A DNA stretch of 64,000 nt from contig JADNRV010000099.1 of NCBI GenBank assembly GCA_015499995.1, positions 143,146-207,145 on the forward strand. The letters run 5' to 3'. Both the position numbers and the translations under genes were made by a program. Shown piece after piece: positions 1 through 11,715 of the stretch; the first letter of the stretch is position 1; each line of letters starts with the position of its first letter. The notes under the pieces are model-generated. The model made no database searches and was not told the DNA's origin. It worked only from the letters and a program-made list of their open reading frames with translations. The DNA is from Flammula alnicola. Lineage: Eukaryota > Basidiomycota > Agaricomycetes > Agaricales > Strophariaceae.

Positions 1-740
1 GGAATTTACGAATCAGTTCCGAAAGGCAAGGATAATAATAAAACAATACAATACGCACCTTCTTTGCTGTCTTGTAAAACATTTTACTCTGCATCGAGAG
101 CGCCGTTGACCGCTCAACTAGGTTATCAAGCTTCTCTCCCCGTTGAAGTACTGATTCTATCGTTTTGTGCTAAAATAGCAGTATGAAGCACAGCTTGCAC
201 AGCATTGACCGCGAAGAACATACCAAAACAATCTTGGTCTCGTCCAATTCTTGCTGCACCCTCATTATTGTATCCGCCTGCCGAGGATCTTGGTACTTCT
301 GGATATATGTATTGATTTCTGGGAACGAGATCGCGGAAGGATTGTTGAAGGATGATTGGGGAACTTTCGCCGTAAAGTCATCAAGGATCTTGGTGAGTAG
401 CGAGAAGGCTGGTCGGACAGGGTATTCTTCGTCGGTTATGATGACAGCTTTTAAGGAGTAATGAGTACATAAGAGACAACGTGTCAACGAGTATTCGCTC
501 ACCTGCAAGCTGCTCTGCGCCGCCGCGATTGTAAACATGAGCAACGTGACTTTGCTCTTGGACTGTCTGACGTTGCCCTTGGGGAGTCCTGTCAGTAACG
601 GTCTTGGACATGAAGGTCATGAATTCTCCAGCAGATCCTCTTTGATAGAAGCTAAAGGAGGAAAGGTCGCTAGCGGTGGCAAGGACAACAGATGCTCCCG
701 TTGGAGGAGCCAAGACAACAGAAATCGAGTAAATCTTCAT
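1..740 (-). CDS. YKT6: YKT6-type v-SNARE (partial, 3' end off the left edge)
   Basis: A R-SNARE with a longin domain, expected to act in ER-Golgi, endosome and vacuole fusion. Three exons close in frame: 740-503, 447-224 and 169-59. The N-terminus [10 protein letters not shown] opens the longin fold, with the family signatures [27 protein letters not shown] and [20 protein letters not shown]. The SNARE helix starts with [15 protein letters not shown] and continues [20 protein letters not shown] into [10 protein letters not shown]. The donor at 58-57 (gtgcg) leads out of the window, so the last codons, where the prenylated cysteine motif of the family would sit, are not visible. All visible introns are about 55 nt GT-AG. 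The start codon is fixed by alignment to the family N-terminus. I am confident of the identity; only completeness is unknown. Confidence 0.93.
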
Positions 741-1039
741 GTCTATGAGATAGTAAGACTTGTATGTGGTAAGATGAAAAGCTAAGAGAGAGAGGACGAG
801 AGAGCAGACGATTGAACGACTGTCCTTGCCGAACTCTGATGTGAGCGTGACAGTAACCCCGTTACTAAATCATCAAAACCAAAAATTCGATTTATGTAAC
901 GATCCACATCCTCATCCCCTCAGACGTGCGATCCGAGTCTCACTGGCTCTACTACCTGTAGATACTACTCGCGGATTATACGGCGAAAATGAGATACTGG
1001 AGGCCGTAACCCCCAGCTAATCAAAAAAAAAACACGACA

Positions 1040-1313
1040 ATGTCCGCCCTGCTTCACAGAACCCTTGGTCCCGTCCACCCGAACCTTGTGGCTCCATCAT
1101 CCATGGTAATAGGTAAGCCCAAAACGTCCGGATAAAGACAGGAAAAGAAGCAGGGGTGTTTGAACCCCAAAGCTGTCTGACAGTGTCTGTCGACCGATCC
1201 TAGTGCCGCCAAATTCCAATGCCAGGTTCACCCTGCGTTCCGACAACGCCGTCATTTCATCCATCTTGAACGCTGAGCTTCCACCTCCGTTCATTTGGAA
1301 TTTGTCAACCTGA
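1040..1313 (+). CDS. Possible small spliced gene, 60 aa, unrecognised
   Basis: Tentative. The stretch lies between the YKT6 start and the 3' end of the cupin gene. An ATG at 1040 opens a short reading frame beginning MSALLHRTLGPVHPN. A good donor (gtaagc at 1113) and acceptor (cctag ending at 1203) join in phase to a second open exon ending at TGA 1311-1313, giving 60 residues. I recognise no family, see no clear signal peptide, and the product may be spurious. The rest of 741-1452 shows nothing else. Confidence 0.22.
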
Positions 1314-1452
1314 CCTACCATTGACATGCCCAACCCAAAATGCATACATAAATTTCTTTCCACCCTGCTCAGCGAACACAGTGCTGATTCCTTTTCACTC
1401 AAAATCTGGAGATAGTGGCCGCCAGGCTATGTACTGGCCAAGCTTGACACTA

Positions 1453-2189
1453 CTACTTGGCAGCCTGAGCATTGAGAAACTTTGAAAACTCGTCTATCTT
1501 TGCTTCACCTCCCTCAACCCCCTCGAACAACTCTTTCAAGGTTGCCATGTCCATATACCGGTGGTCTTCCCAGTCGAAACCAGGGACGACGACTTCAGTA
1601 ATCAAGCAATTAGTTGCATCCTTTTCCGCGTCCGTCTTGGCCTTTTGAATATCCTCTTGCAAAAGGGAAGACCTCTTCCATATCCCGGTTCCAACAACCA
1701 GCAGGCGTTTTTCTCCAGCGGCTGTATTCGTACCGATCACTACCTGCTCAATGGTTGGTGGATTTCCAGGAGTTATGAGCGTGTATTCTGCTCGGCCCTG
1801 GTGGAGAACATGGTAGGTCTGCGGCAACCTCTGCTGTCAGGAACGTCGAAAGAACGAGATGGCATTGGTTTACTTGCCACTGATTTATTCATGTGGAATA
1901 TTCCGAAGGGCCTGTCATATGCCAGCAAATAGTAGATTGAAGTCGCCAGCTGCCTCTCCTTATCTATCTTCGTTCAGCTAACACTTCTTCAGCAGACTGG
2001 AGGCGTAAACCTACCTGCGAATGTCGAGAAAGTCTTCTGATTTTGGACATTGGTCAACACGAAGTATCCTGTAGTTCAACAGTCAATGTCAATTCTAAAC
2101 GTATGGGATTAGACAGGCGAACCTCCTTCCGGATGTTCTTCAAGGTCGAGGGATTTGATGAGAGAAGAAGTCGACAACGAGCTACTCAT
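1453..2189 (-). CDS. DUF985 / cupin_5 family protein
   Basis: A small single-domain cupin of the DUF985 family, 190 aa; function unknown, though sugar epimerase-like folds are related. Four exons close in frame: 2189-2123, 2068-2015, 1963-1878 and 1818-1453. The family landmarks occur in order: LIKSLDLEEHPEGGYF at the N-terminus, ATSIYYLLAYDRPFGIFH, the strand pair NKSVTYHVLHQGRAEYTL across the last splice, and the tail TEVVVPGFDWEDH. Length is usual for the family. The last intron (1877-1819) begins with GC (gcaagt) rather than GT and is supported by the exact family match across the junction. The gene diverges from the membrane-protein gene at 2783. Confidence 0.88.
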
Positions 2190-2782
2190 ACTTATGAATG
2201 GGTGGATAGAAGTAAGGTGAGAACACTTAAGCTCGTACCAACCAGTGCTTGCTCAGCAAAGGAGAAAAAAGGATGGACGTAAGGGGTCGGCAACTGACCG
2301 TAATTATTTACTCGAGCCTGGATAGCACCTCCTTTCGGAGTCTCCAGCCTGAAGCCAAGCCTCATCCGATAAGCGCTACATGTGACTCTTGGCCTGTTCT
2401 AATGGTCCGATCCTGTCGTTTGTCCTGTCGCCTTGCTTTTCTCCAGAAATGACAGTTTGGACGAGCCTTGGACGAGCCATACCAAGAGTCGCCGAGCGAC
2501 GGCGGTGGGCTGTACTATGTACTCCTATATGTATAGCAGTGGTGTTTCAGCTCTTACAGTTATCTCAACAGTCACGCCACTCGGCAGTCGCATTCATCAA
2601 AACATGTCCTGTCCATCACAGATTTGAAATCGGGAACATTTGCGGCGGTACATAAAGGCAGGGACCGCAAAGATGATTTCCCCATCGTGGCTGCGCCCGA
2701 CCTTCGTGTTCAACTCCCCCCTCTTGAGTGCTGGTTCATTCCCCAACATTGTTCACCATCGTCTTCCATTTGTTGATCAAAT
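2190..2782. promoter_or_regulatory. Shared intergenic region between divergent genes
   Basis: About 590 bp between the start codons of the cupin gene (minus) and the four-helix membrane protein (plus). It must hold both promoters. I see no clear TATA box, and the short ORFs inside resemble no protein family. Confidence 0.5.
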
Positions 2783-3696
2783 ATGGCCGTGTCTGTCCGT
2801 TCTCGCAAGTTTTGCTGCTGCCTTCCCGTCCGATTCGGTGTTTTCGTGAGTCTTCGTCGTACTACGACTCGGAGTAATAATGACTCCTTCCAGATTTTGT
2901 CGCTCGTGGCGATGGTTGGAGGCTCCTTTGTCGCTGCTATCGGATGGATCCAGATTTCTCAGCTGAGTACGTCCTTGCATGGACTTGGCCAATAACAACA
3001 GTGACGTTGACTGAAATTATTCCAGACCGGAATCCGTTGGACAAAGAGGATACAATTGCCCTATGGATCCACTCTGCCATGTTCACTATTTTGGCAGTGC
3101 TCGCAGTTCTTGGGTGAGCTCTATCTGCTAGCTGTTCGAAGACCTAGATATCTAAATATTTCTATCAGGTTCGTCGGCGCTATGATCAAAAACCGCGCCA
3201 TGATCTCGGGCTTTGCGATAGCCTTGGCAATTCATCTCGGATTCAGCGTTGCTTCCGGCATATACACGCTGGTTAGCCTCTTCAGGGACAATTCGCAGCA
3301 GGCCATAGACAACTGTCTGAATGACTCTGCTGCGGGGACTACGAGAGAGACATGCCAAAACGGAATAGCTATCATGAAGGGTATAATGGTGGCCATCTAC
3401 GTCGTTACCTGGCTGATCCAACTATGTCAGTAAATTTCACCGTCTTCCTTCATTTGCTGAGACATTTGTCGCTAATATTCTCCCTAGACGCATACTTCGT
3501 TATCGAGAGGTACTCTGATCAACTGGAAGATGAAGAGATGGCCCAAAATACCGTCGTCTTTCCCAGGTCATTACCGGAAAGCGCTGCGCCGCAGATGACA
3601 ACGACGTACAGCTCTTTCGCTCCTCCGTATCCATTCACAACGCCCCGGCAAGCATATGGAGTCACTCGGGGCCAAGATCCTAGCAACAACGTGTAA
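2783..3696 (+). CDS. Four-transmembrane protein, 229 aa, unrecognised family
   Basis: Five exons close exactly in phase: 2783-2845, 2894-2966, 3026-3113, 3169-3425 and 3488-3696. The product has a short Cys-rich N-terminus, then four hydrophobic segments (near residues 20-42, 58-78, 88-112 and 145-170). The loop before the last segment contains two cysteines (NCLNDSAAGTTRETC), as in extracellular loops of tetraspan proteins, though the canonical tetraspanin CCG motif is absent. The C-terminal tail of about 60 residues is hydrophilic, rich in Ser, Thr and Pro, and ends SNNV. Such basidiomycete-specific tetraspan proteins are usually annotated as hypothetical. I assign no function; membrane location is inferred from hydrophobicity alone. 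Confidence 0.85.
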
Positions 3697-4027
3697 ACCT
3701 TGCTTTTTCCACGACATCTTTATCAACGATTTGAGTTTACGATGATGTTTACCTGCCTGGTGCAGTTAATGATTGGGTATCAGTGTAGTTTTGTAAATTT
3801 GCATTGTAATCACGACAATAAAATCGTTTTGGGAGACTATTTTTACACTGTCATGATTTAGTCTTGAGAAGCGTAAGGTGACGGAGAAAAGTTGTCTCCT
3901 TGAGAAATTCGAGGTCCACTACCGTCTAACGCACGATCGAAATGAAAGAGTCACGTTTTGAAGCTTAACCGGAGCCTCCATCATCTCAGTACTTCATCGG
4001 ACTGGCTTTTCTCCACATCGTGGTTGG
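3697..4027. other. Intergenic region upstream of the site-2 protease
   Basis: About 330 bp between two same-strand genes. It carries the 3' UTR of the membrane-protein gene (an AT-rich stretch with aataaaat near 3819) and the promoter of the protease gene. Nothing else is evident. Confidence 0.4.
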
Positions 4028-6032
4028 ATGTCGGTCGGGAATGCACTCTTTCTACTTGCAGCAGTTTGGTGCATAATACACATTCTACACTACGCTACAG
4101 CCCGCAAAGCGACTTCACTACTCCCAGCCCACTCGGGCTCTGCATCTGCCACACGTCGATCGCTCTTCGGAAATTCGCACCACACCAAAATATCGCTCAA
4201 GGCTTTGCAGGTCAAAGTTACAACGACGAGATGGAACACCTACCACGACAAGCTCGCGTCCTTTCTTATGAGAAGAGGCAAACAAAACATCGCCACCGGT
4301 TTCCGATGGTTCTACAATCTGGGTAGTGTCATGGGTCCGCTTGGCATGCTGGTAGCTGTTCTGGCATTACTATGGATGTGTGCCACTTCTGGATGGGCGC
4401 TTTTTCAAAAAATAGCCCCCAGCGATATACCCGACCTCTCAGGTACTGGCCGTCTGATGAAGAGGAACTCCGAGAGCACGGAAGACATAACTTCAAGGAC
4501 CGACGGATACAGTCGATTCTCATCCATAACGCCTGTTGTGCGTAACTGAATTACCGAAAGTCTCTTTTTTTCATGTATTAACGAAATTACAGATCCCTGG
4601 AGTGACCGTTCCTCTTGGCCATCTTCCGGTCATCATTGTCGCAGTATTTATCTCTCAAGTTATCCACGAATTAGGTCATACAATTGCTGCAGCGCTGTGA
4701 GCTTTGTTTCGGAACGCGATTCAATTCGATCTCATGCATTATTAGAGAATCTCTGCCAATGATTGACTCCGGCGCATCTTTCACGGTGTGCATACCAGCC
4801 GCCTTCGTGTCCTTTCCGACCGCTGGGATGAAAGCCCTGCCTTCACAGGCCCGCTCGCGTATTATCGCTGCAGGCCCATTCCACAATATCGTGTTCTGGT
4901 GCTTTTTGGTGTTCATAACGCGTTCAGGACTCATCAATCTTGCGTCTTTCGTTTCTGGCTACCAGAATGTATCAAATGTAGGCAAGGTCGTAATTGACGT
5001 GAACCTAGTAAGTATTATGGTTATCTTCTTAATCCTTTATATTCAACTATCCAAGGATTCTCCTCTTTCTCTGCACCTGCCTCCAGGTGCAATTATCACG
5101 AAACTGGATGATACATCTCTCGCGTTCCCGGATACACCCACGGATGTCTGGACCGAATATTTACAAGGCACAACAAAAGGCCCATCCTTAGGATGGTGTG
5201 TTGGAAGAACTGTCCTCGGTTCGGACCATTCTTCATTCTTCCCGAGCTCAACTTGACTTCTTTCTCAGCAAAGTCAGATGCATGCTGCACCCCATCTCTG
5301 ACGAAGCCATCAGCCTTCTCGTGCTTTGTGTCCCCGGATGATTCAGAACGGGGTTGTATCGACCCCGTGCCTGTTTTAACCCATCCACACGGACATAGTC
5401 GTTGTACATCGTCCGACGGTTGTCCTCCCGAGTCTGCATGTGTCCGGCCACAGAAAGAGTCGCAGTTAATGCGACTTACGGTACGCCCATCTGCATCTCA
5501 TATAGATGAAGACACCGTTGTCCTGTGGAGTGGCCCATCCGCAGAAGTCTGGGAAGAAGGCAAGTAAAACTAATTCCCCTCGGAAAACTTGAGTGATTAA
5601 TGGAAGTCTCGTCCAAACAGTTCGAGTGGGAAACTGGGTTCCCCGCATCTGGATATTGCCGCTATGGCTTCCCCCACTGTTGGCCACCTTTTGGGAGTAG
5701 GTCATTATGTGCATGCATTCATCCCACTTTTACCGACCATTCATCGCAGATACCTCTCGATGGCCACGCTCTCGCTGTATTTCTTCAATCTTCTACCCTT
5801 GCCATATCTCGATGGAGCTGAGTTGCTTCACGCACTCCTCGACTGGGTATTCGACACCAAGCAAGAATCATTTTCATACGACATTGAAGCCTTCGAACCA
5901 GGCGGAGATTATCACGAAGATACGAGAACGCGTCGAAGATGGAAGGAAAGGATAATGAAGTACGTTCCGTACACGATGTTTGGCATCTTCTTGTGCGGTG
6001 TCCTGTTTGCCATAATGAATGCAATATATTGA
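4028..6032 (+). CDS. Site-2 protease (M50 intramembrane metalloprotease)
   Basis: An intramembrane zinc protease of the MBTPS2/S2P class, which in fungi cleaves membrane-bound transcription factors such as the sterol regulator Sre1. Seven exons close in frame: 4028-4537, 4593-4696, 4746-5007, 5056-5218, 5269-5559, 5621-5696 and 5750-6032, for 562 aa. The zinc ligands lie in VIHELGH (H195, E196, H199) inside a hydrophobic helix, and the third ligand in LLPLPYLDG (D490). The luminal insert between them, about residues 255-440, contains several cysteines and the family motif VLWSGPSAEVWEEV. Intron 5 (5560-5620) starts with GC (gcaagt); the junction restores the conserved EEVRVGNWVPR. The gene ends 178 bp from the convergent RPL38. 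Confidence 0.92.
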
Positions 6033-6210
6033 AAAAAAGGGCGCTGGTCGTCGGACATGAAGTGGACTGCTGATAATGCATAAGGTAGTGAGGCATGGAC
6101 TGTTTTACACACATGCATAAGTTTTGGGTGCACCATGGGTCTAAATACAAGACTTCAAGAACCCTCTCGACCGCCAACCCAAGAAACCCCCATCAAAAGA
6201 CATAACGAGT

Positions 6211-6650
6211 TTATTTCTTCTTGGGTACCTTGTCAACGTCGATGATATTCAAGCCTGTAGCAATGGAAGCAAGTAATCAATATCTCGCATTGGGTGCCGG
6301 AAATATAGACACGCACCAGGAGGCAAGCTTTGCCTGAGCTTCTCTGCCTTCTCCGGGTCGTCCACTGATAGTGTGTAAAGGTACCGTGAGCACCGGACCT
6401 TGAACTTGGTCTGTGTCTTGCCATTGGGCACCTTTGAGGGGATTTTCTTTATGCGCGCCTCTGCGAAAGAAGTCAATCACTGGTTTCCTTGGGATACACC
6501 GCCAATTGGGAACAAGCAAACGCACGGGACGCATCCTTCCTCTGCGTAATTTTGATGAACTGCTTGATATCTGAGATTTCTTTCGGCTGAAGGTTGCCCT
6601 GGTAAGTCTACAGGCGTGTAAATTGGTAAAAAAACAGATGAACTCGCCAT
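6211..6650 (-). CDS. RPL38: 60S ribosomal protein L38 (eL38)
   Basis: A small structural protein of the large ribosomal subunit. Four exons join in phase: 6650-6648 (ATG only), 6586-6526, 6460-6317 and 6254-6211, for 83 aa. The protein reads [20 protein letters not shown] at its start, then [23 protein letters not shown] and KLRQSLPPG, all hallmarks of eL38, and ends in a basic tail VPKKK. Length matches the family (about 70-83). The first intron follows the start codon directly and appears to use a GC donor (ATG|gcgagt). No other nearby ATG gives the conserved N-terminus. The gene diverges from SPF1. Confidence 0.92.
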
Positions 6651-6977
6651 CGTCGAGGGTCTTGATGGGGTGCTATAGATTTCCTTGGTCGACCGGCGTG
6701 CTGAGCGTTGTGTGGCTGAACCTTATTTGGGAGAGGGTGTATATTTCATCGGCATTTGCCGTAGATGCCGTCTTCCGATGCCGAGCCACTACCTTTTCAC
6801 ACGGGTGACTTGCGTAACTGGTCATGTGAGCAATGTGGCAGTCCACGTCGTCTGGATTGCAAATTCGGATCTGTAGACTCTTCTCCTCATTTCCGCTGGC
6901 GACATTCCGCCCATAATTACATCTCCAACTGGTGTATACGAGAGAGTATACTCGAGTGGTGTCTAATATCTTGGCAT
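6651..6977. promoter_or_regulatory. Divergent promoter region RPL38 / SPF1
   Basis: About 330 bp between the RPL38 start codon and the probable SPF1 start. I see no canonical TATA box; short ORFs here resemble nothing. It must contain both promoters and perhaps a noncoding 5' exon of SPF1. Confidence 0.45.
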
Positions 6978-9900
6978 GTTCGTGTTTCTTGAAGCATTTC
7001 TAATGATTTACCCTGCTTACCGAGCTTTCTAGGGCCTCCGTCTCTGTTGTTTCTCCGGAGATAGCAAGAGCGAGCTTGCACATTTCTATTCCATGGCACA
7101 GGCATCTCTACGGCATTCCGTTCCTATCTTTATATCCACTTCTGGCGTATGCTTACTACGTGAAGTACGATGAATGGCTCGTCAGCGAGGAATGGACATT
7201 CTTAGCTTGCGTTTCACTCGGGGCAGGGCACGCGTTGAGTTTCCTCATTACCAAATGGAACGCTGGAGCGCGCGCATGGGTTACTACAAAGAAGGTGAGT
7301 CGCACTTCCAATATGTATTGAAGTTGTCTTTATATTTGCAATCTTTCTAGGCATATTCTGTAGAGGAAGCCGACTGCATTCGCATTGTTCCTCACAGTCA
7401 TCGCGGCCAAGGAGATATCGTCAAGATTGACAAGAAAAACGTCTCGGATCCAAAGACATACACCTTCAGCTATCAACGCGACACTTATTCTGTTACCTCC
7501 GTCTCTCCATTGACTTTTGCTCGTCTGGCATACCCGTCATCCAGTAAACCTCCCCTGAGTTCATTCCTGAAGCCCAAGAGCCTCACTGAGCGAGAACTTC
7601 CTGAACTCCACGATCTCTACGGTGGCAACGAGTTTAATATACCCATCCCATCTTTCACTGAGCTCTTCGGCGAACATGCAACTGCCCCCTTTTTCGTATT
7701 CCAGATTTTCTGTGTCGCGCTGTGGTGCTTGGACGAATACTGGTACTACAGTCTGTTCACCCTATTCATGCTCATTGTGTTTGAGTGCACTGTTGTCTGG
7801 CAGGTCAGCCCTATTGCTTGTATACATTGCAGATTACAGCTGACAGCTTGACAGCGTGTACGCACATTGACCGAGTTCAGGACAATGTCCGTCGTGCCCT
7901 ATCCTATCCAATGTTACCGTGATAATAAATGGGTGAAAATTCAGACCGATAATCTTCTTCCTGGCGATGTGGTCTCCGTTGGTGAGTAATCCATATGCAG
8001 TTTAACTACCCTTAACTCACTATGCTACATTAGCTCGCGTTAACGCAGAGACCACGGTGCCAGCCGACATTCTTCTTATCAACGGCACCTGCATCGTCAA
8101 TGAAGCCATGTTGTCAGGAGAATCTACCCCTTTGCTCAAGGAATCAATCCAACTCTTGGATTCTTCGGAGAATCTCGATGTAGACGGCACGCATAAAAAC
8201 GCCGTCCTGTTTAGCGGAACAAAGATTCTTCAGGCATCTAAAAGCAGTGCGTTTCCTATATTTCTACTGTAACCCAATTGGCGCTAACCTTCGGCGTCGA
8301 TTTAAGCTGAAATTCCCTCGCCAATCAAAACACCCGACGGTGGATGTCTTGGTGTTGTCGTACGCACAGGATTTGGAACTGCGCAAGGGCAGCTCGTCAG
8401 AACCATGATCTTCTCAACGGAACGAGTCTCCGCGAACAACATGGAGTCGTTCTTGTTCATCGGATTCTTGCTCATATTCGCCATTGCCGCTAGTTGGTAC
8501 GTATGGGTCAAAGGTCAGTCTGTACGTTTTACGTCTTCGCGCAGATTTTGACTGCTGACTGCTTCAGGTATCGAGCGCGATCTCAAGAAGTCTAAATTGC
8601 TGCTGGATTGTATTCTCATCATCACGAGTGTCGTCCCTCCCGAGTTGCCCATGGAGCTATCTCTCGCTGTGAATGCATCCCTCGTTGCATTGTCGAAATA
8701 TGGTATGTATGACAGTTACTATGTTATTATATCTCTCAACTCTGCTTGTAGCCATTTTCTGCACGGAACCGTTCCGCATTCCTTTCGCAGGTCGCGTAGA
8801 TGTGTGCTGCTTTGATAAGACCGGCACGATTACTGCTGAAAACCTGGTTTTAGAGGGTGTTGCCGGCGTGGAGTGAGTTTCTCATGGACAATTATGTCGC
8901 TCTCTAATCTACCCTCTTATAGTGCTTCCGACCACAAGAAACTTGTTAACGTGAAAGAGACGTCAAGGGAAACTATCCTGTGCTTGGCAGCTGCCCATGC
9001 TCTCGTCAAACTGGAGGACGGTACCATCGTTGGAGATCCGATGGAAAAGACAACCCTCGACGCTCTGGAATGGAATTTGGCCAAGGGTCAGTGCACTTCT
9101 TCCGTCTGCTGCTAAATAGCATTTAAAAAAAATAACGCTGCTATCATAGGGGACGTTCTTACACCCGCCAGTAACTCCGCGTATAAAGTCACGCTCACTA
9201 TTCGCCGTCGTTTCCAATTCTCTTCCGCTCTGAAGCGCATGTCAACTATCTCAAGCCTCCCTGGCGGCAAACTGGTTGCAGCCGTAAAAGGTGCCCCCGA
9301 GACCATCAAAACCATGCTGGCTGTCGTACCCAAAGACTACGATGACACCTATAAATGGTATACACGTCAAGGTAGCCGTGTCCTAGCTTTGGGTATGAAA
9401 GAGATGGAGCCTCTATCGTCAGACAAGGTTAGCATACTACATGCGTAGCGGAGAGTTCCGACTAATCGTCGTGTTAACTAGATTAACAAACTTCAACGAC
9501 CGGAAGTGGAGAGCAAGTTGACGTTTGCCGGTTCTTGGTCTTCCACTGCCCCCTAAAGGCTGACGCGGTGGCGACGCTGAAGATGCTTTCTGAGTCTTCG
9601 CATCGTGTGAATATTCTGCCTCTCGTGGTGTTCGTTCAGTGGCTAATGTTGTCACTATATAGTGTGTCATGATCACAGGAGATAATCCGCTGACAGCAGT
9701 CCACGTTGCTCGGGAAGTCGAGATCGTCGACCGAGAAGCTTTAATTCTTGACCTGGCTGAAAATCCACAACATGAAGAGGGTTCGCCAGAGCTTTTAATT
9801 CCGGCCTCGTCTTGGTGCTAATGTTCTTTTCGATAGATCTCGTTTGGCGTACAGTAGATGAGCGCAAGGTCATCCCAGTGAACCCGTCACAACCCCTCGA

Positions 9901-11596
9901 TCTTTCTTTGTTCGACGAATACGACATCTGCGTGACCGGTGCTGCCATGAAACATTTCGAGAATCGTCCTAGCTGGAACGACCTTGTCCAGAACACATGG
10001 GTCTACGCCCGAGTATCACCATCTCAGAAGGAGTACATCTTGACCACCTTGAAGACGCTGGGATACGTTACACTCATGGCGGGCGACGGCACTAACGATG
10101 TCGGAGCTCTGAAACAAGCCCATATTGGAGTCGCACTCCTGGACGGGACGCAGGAGGACCTCGAAAAGATCGCCGAGCGTCAAAAGCTCGAGCGTATCAA
10201 GAAAGTATACGAAAGTCAGCTCAGCATCTCCGCTCGTTTCAATCAACCACCACCGCCTGTTCCCCCGGCCATTGCACATCTCATGCCTGAAGCTGTCCAA
10301 GCCCAACAAAGGGCTGCTCAGAATCTGGAAGTTGCCCGTAAAAAGAACCCCTTGGAGAAGGTTGGTCATCTTCCTCTTGCTTGCGACATGATTCTTACTT
10401 TGATGTAGTTCGACATGGCTGCCATTACTGAAAAAATGTCAGAAATGGAAGGCGACGAGGATGTGCCCAAGATCAAGCTCGGCGACGCTTCATGCGCGGC
10501 TCCGTTCACGTCGAAGTTGTCCCATGTCTCTGCCAGTGAGTCTATTTCCAACATCGACCTCCCATCTTGATCTGACTTGTTATGCAGTTACCCACATTAT
10601 TCGCCAAGGACGTTGCACCCTTGTGGCCACCATCCAGATGTATAAGATTTTGGCTTTGAATTGTCTCATTACGGCATACAGTCTCAGTGTTCAATACCTG
10701 GATGGAATCAAGTTCGGAGATTATCAGGTCACAATAACGGGCATGCTGATGTCTGTTTGTTTCTTGTGCATCTCGAGGGCGAAGGTTGTTGCAAAATCTT
10801 CATCACTGTATAGTTTACTCACTATCTCTCCAATAACAGCCCGTTGAAAAATTGTCAAGAGAACGTCCGCTGGGAAATATCTTAATTTTTACGTCCTTCT
10901 CTCGGTTCTTTTACAATTCGCTCTGCACATTGCTACGTTGGTCTAATCACCAACCTTTCTTATATCTATGAACCGTAAGCCTGAACCTTTGTTACTGGCG
11001 AATCTTGGCTAACTCGATGTGTAGGAGGATTGGTCCGATAGACCTCGAGGCGAAATTTGAACCCAGCTTGTTGAATACCGCCATCTATTTGTTAGGTCTG
11101 TCTCAGCAGTATCGACCTTTACGATCAACTTCCAGGTAATTGACTTTCAACCTGCTCAGTTGACATGATATCAACATAATTCTAGGGACGACCTTTCCGA
11201 GAAGGAATTCGCGAGAACAAAGCGCTGTGGTACGGTCTCCTTGGAGCTAGTGCTGTTGCCTTCTCTGGAGCAACAGACTTCATGCCCGAAATGAACCGCT
11301 GGCTGCAAATCGTTGAGATGACAGGCTCAGTGAGTACCGTTTATTGCACAGCGCTCTTGACCAGCATTAATTTCTTTTTTAAGTTCAAATTCCGCCTCAC
11401 GTCGTCGATGATTATCGATTTCGCTGGATGCTGGGTAATTGAGGTGGTCTGCAAGCACCTTTTCGCCGATCTGGAACCTAAGCCTATGGTGACGCGGGGT
11501 CGCGAACGTCGCGAACAACGACGTTTATTAGAAGCAGTGGAAAGGGCCAGAAACGGCACTGTAGTAAATGGGGACTCGAAGGTTAAGGTTCAATAG
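6978..11596 (+). CDS. SPF1: P5A-type cation ATPase SPF1, reading frame interrupted
   Basis: An ER-resident P5A ATPase that in yeast extracts mislocalised transmembrane helices. Roughly 20 exons. Landmarks in order: [10 protein letters not shown] near the N-terminus, the TGES-equivalent SGEST, the P5A signature [13 protein letters not shown], the phosphorylation site [32 protein letters not shown], the hinge [13 protein letters not shown], and a C-terminal hydrophobic bundle with a charged tail ending SKVKVQ. The start is uncertain: splicing AT|intron 6980-7032|G gives [12 protein letters not shown], otherwise a further 5' exon exists. Four positions need one missing base to keep the conserved protein in frame (near 9531, 10882, 10945 and 11109). 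As written the gene cannot encode a full-length product, so it is either a pseudogene or carries sequence errors. Confidence 0.88.
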
Positions 11597-11715
11597 ATTA
11601 TTATGCAGCTACTTACCTCCTGATTTTATCTCTCATTAATCGCCTATGACTCGGAATCTGGACTTGGACTTCAAGATATTCCCATTAATTTTGTCGCGTA
11701 AGGCTATGGCTATGT

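Noticed and set aside
1097..1402. 101-codon minus ORF next to the cupin gene
   Set aside because: No family resemblance, and it is not joined to the cupin exons by any plausible splice.
9540..9560. Explaining the first SPF1 frame change by an intron
   Set aside because: The only usable gt...ag pair would make a 28-nt intron that deletes the conserved FLVFHCPLK segment.
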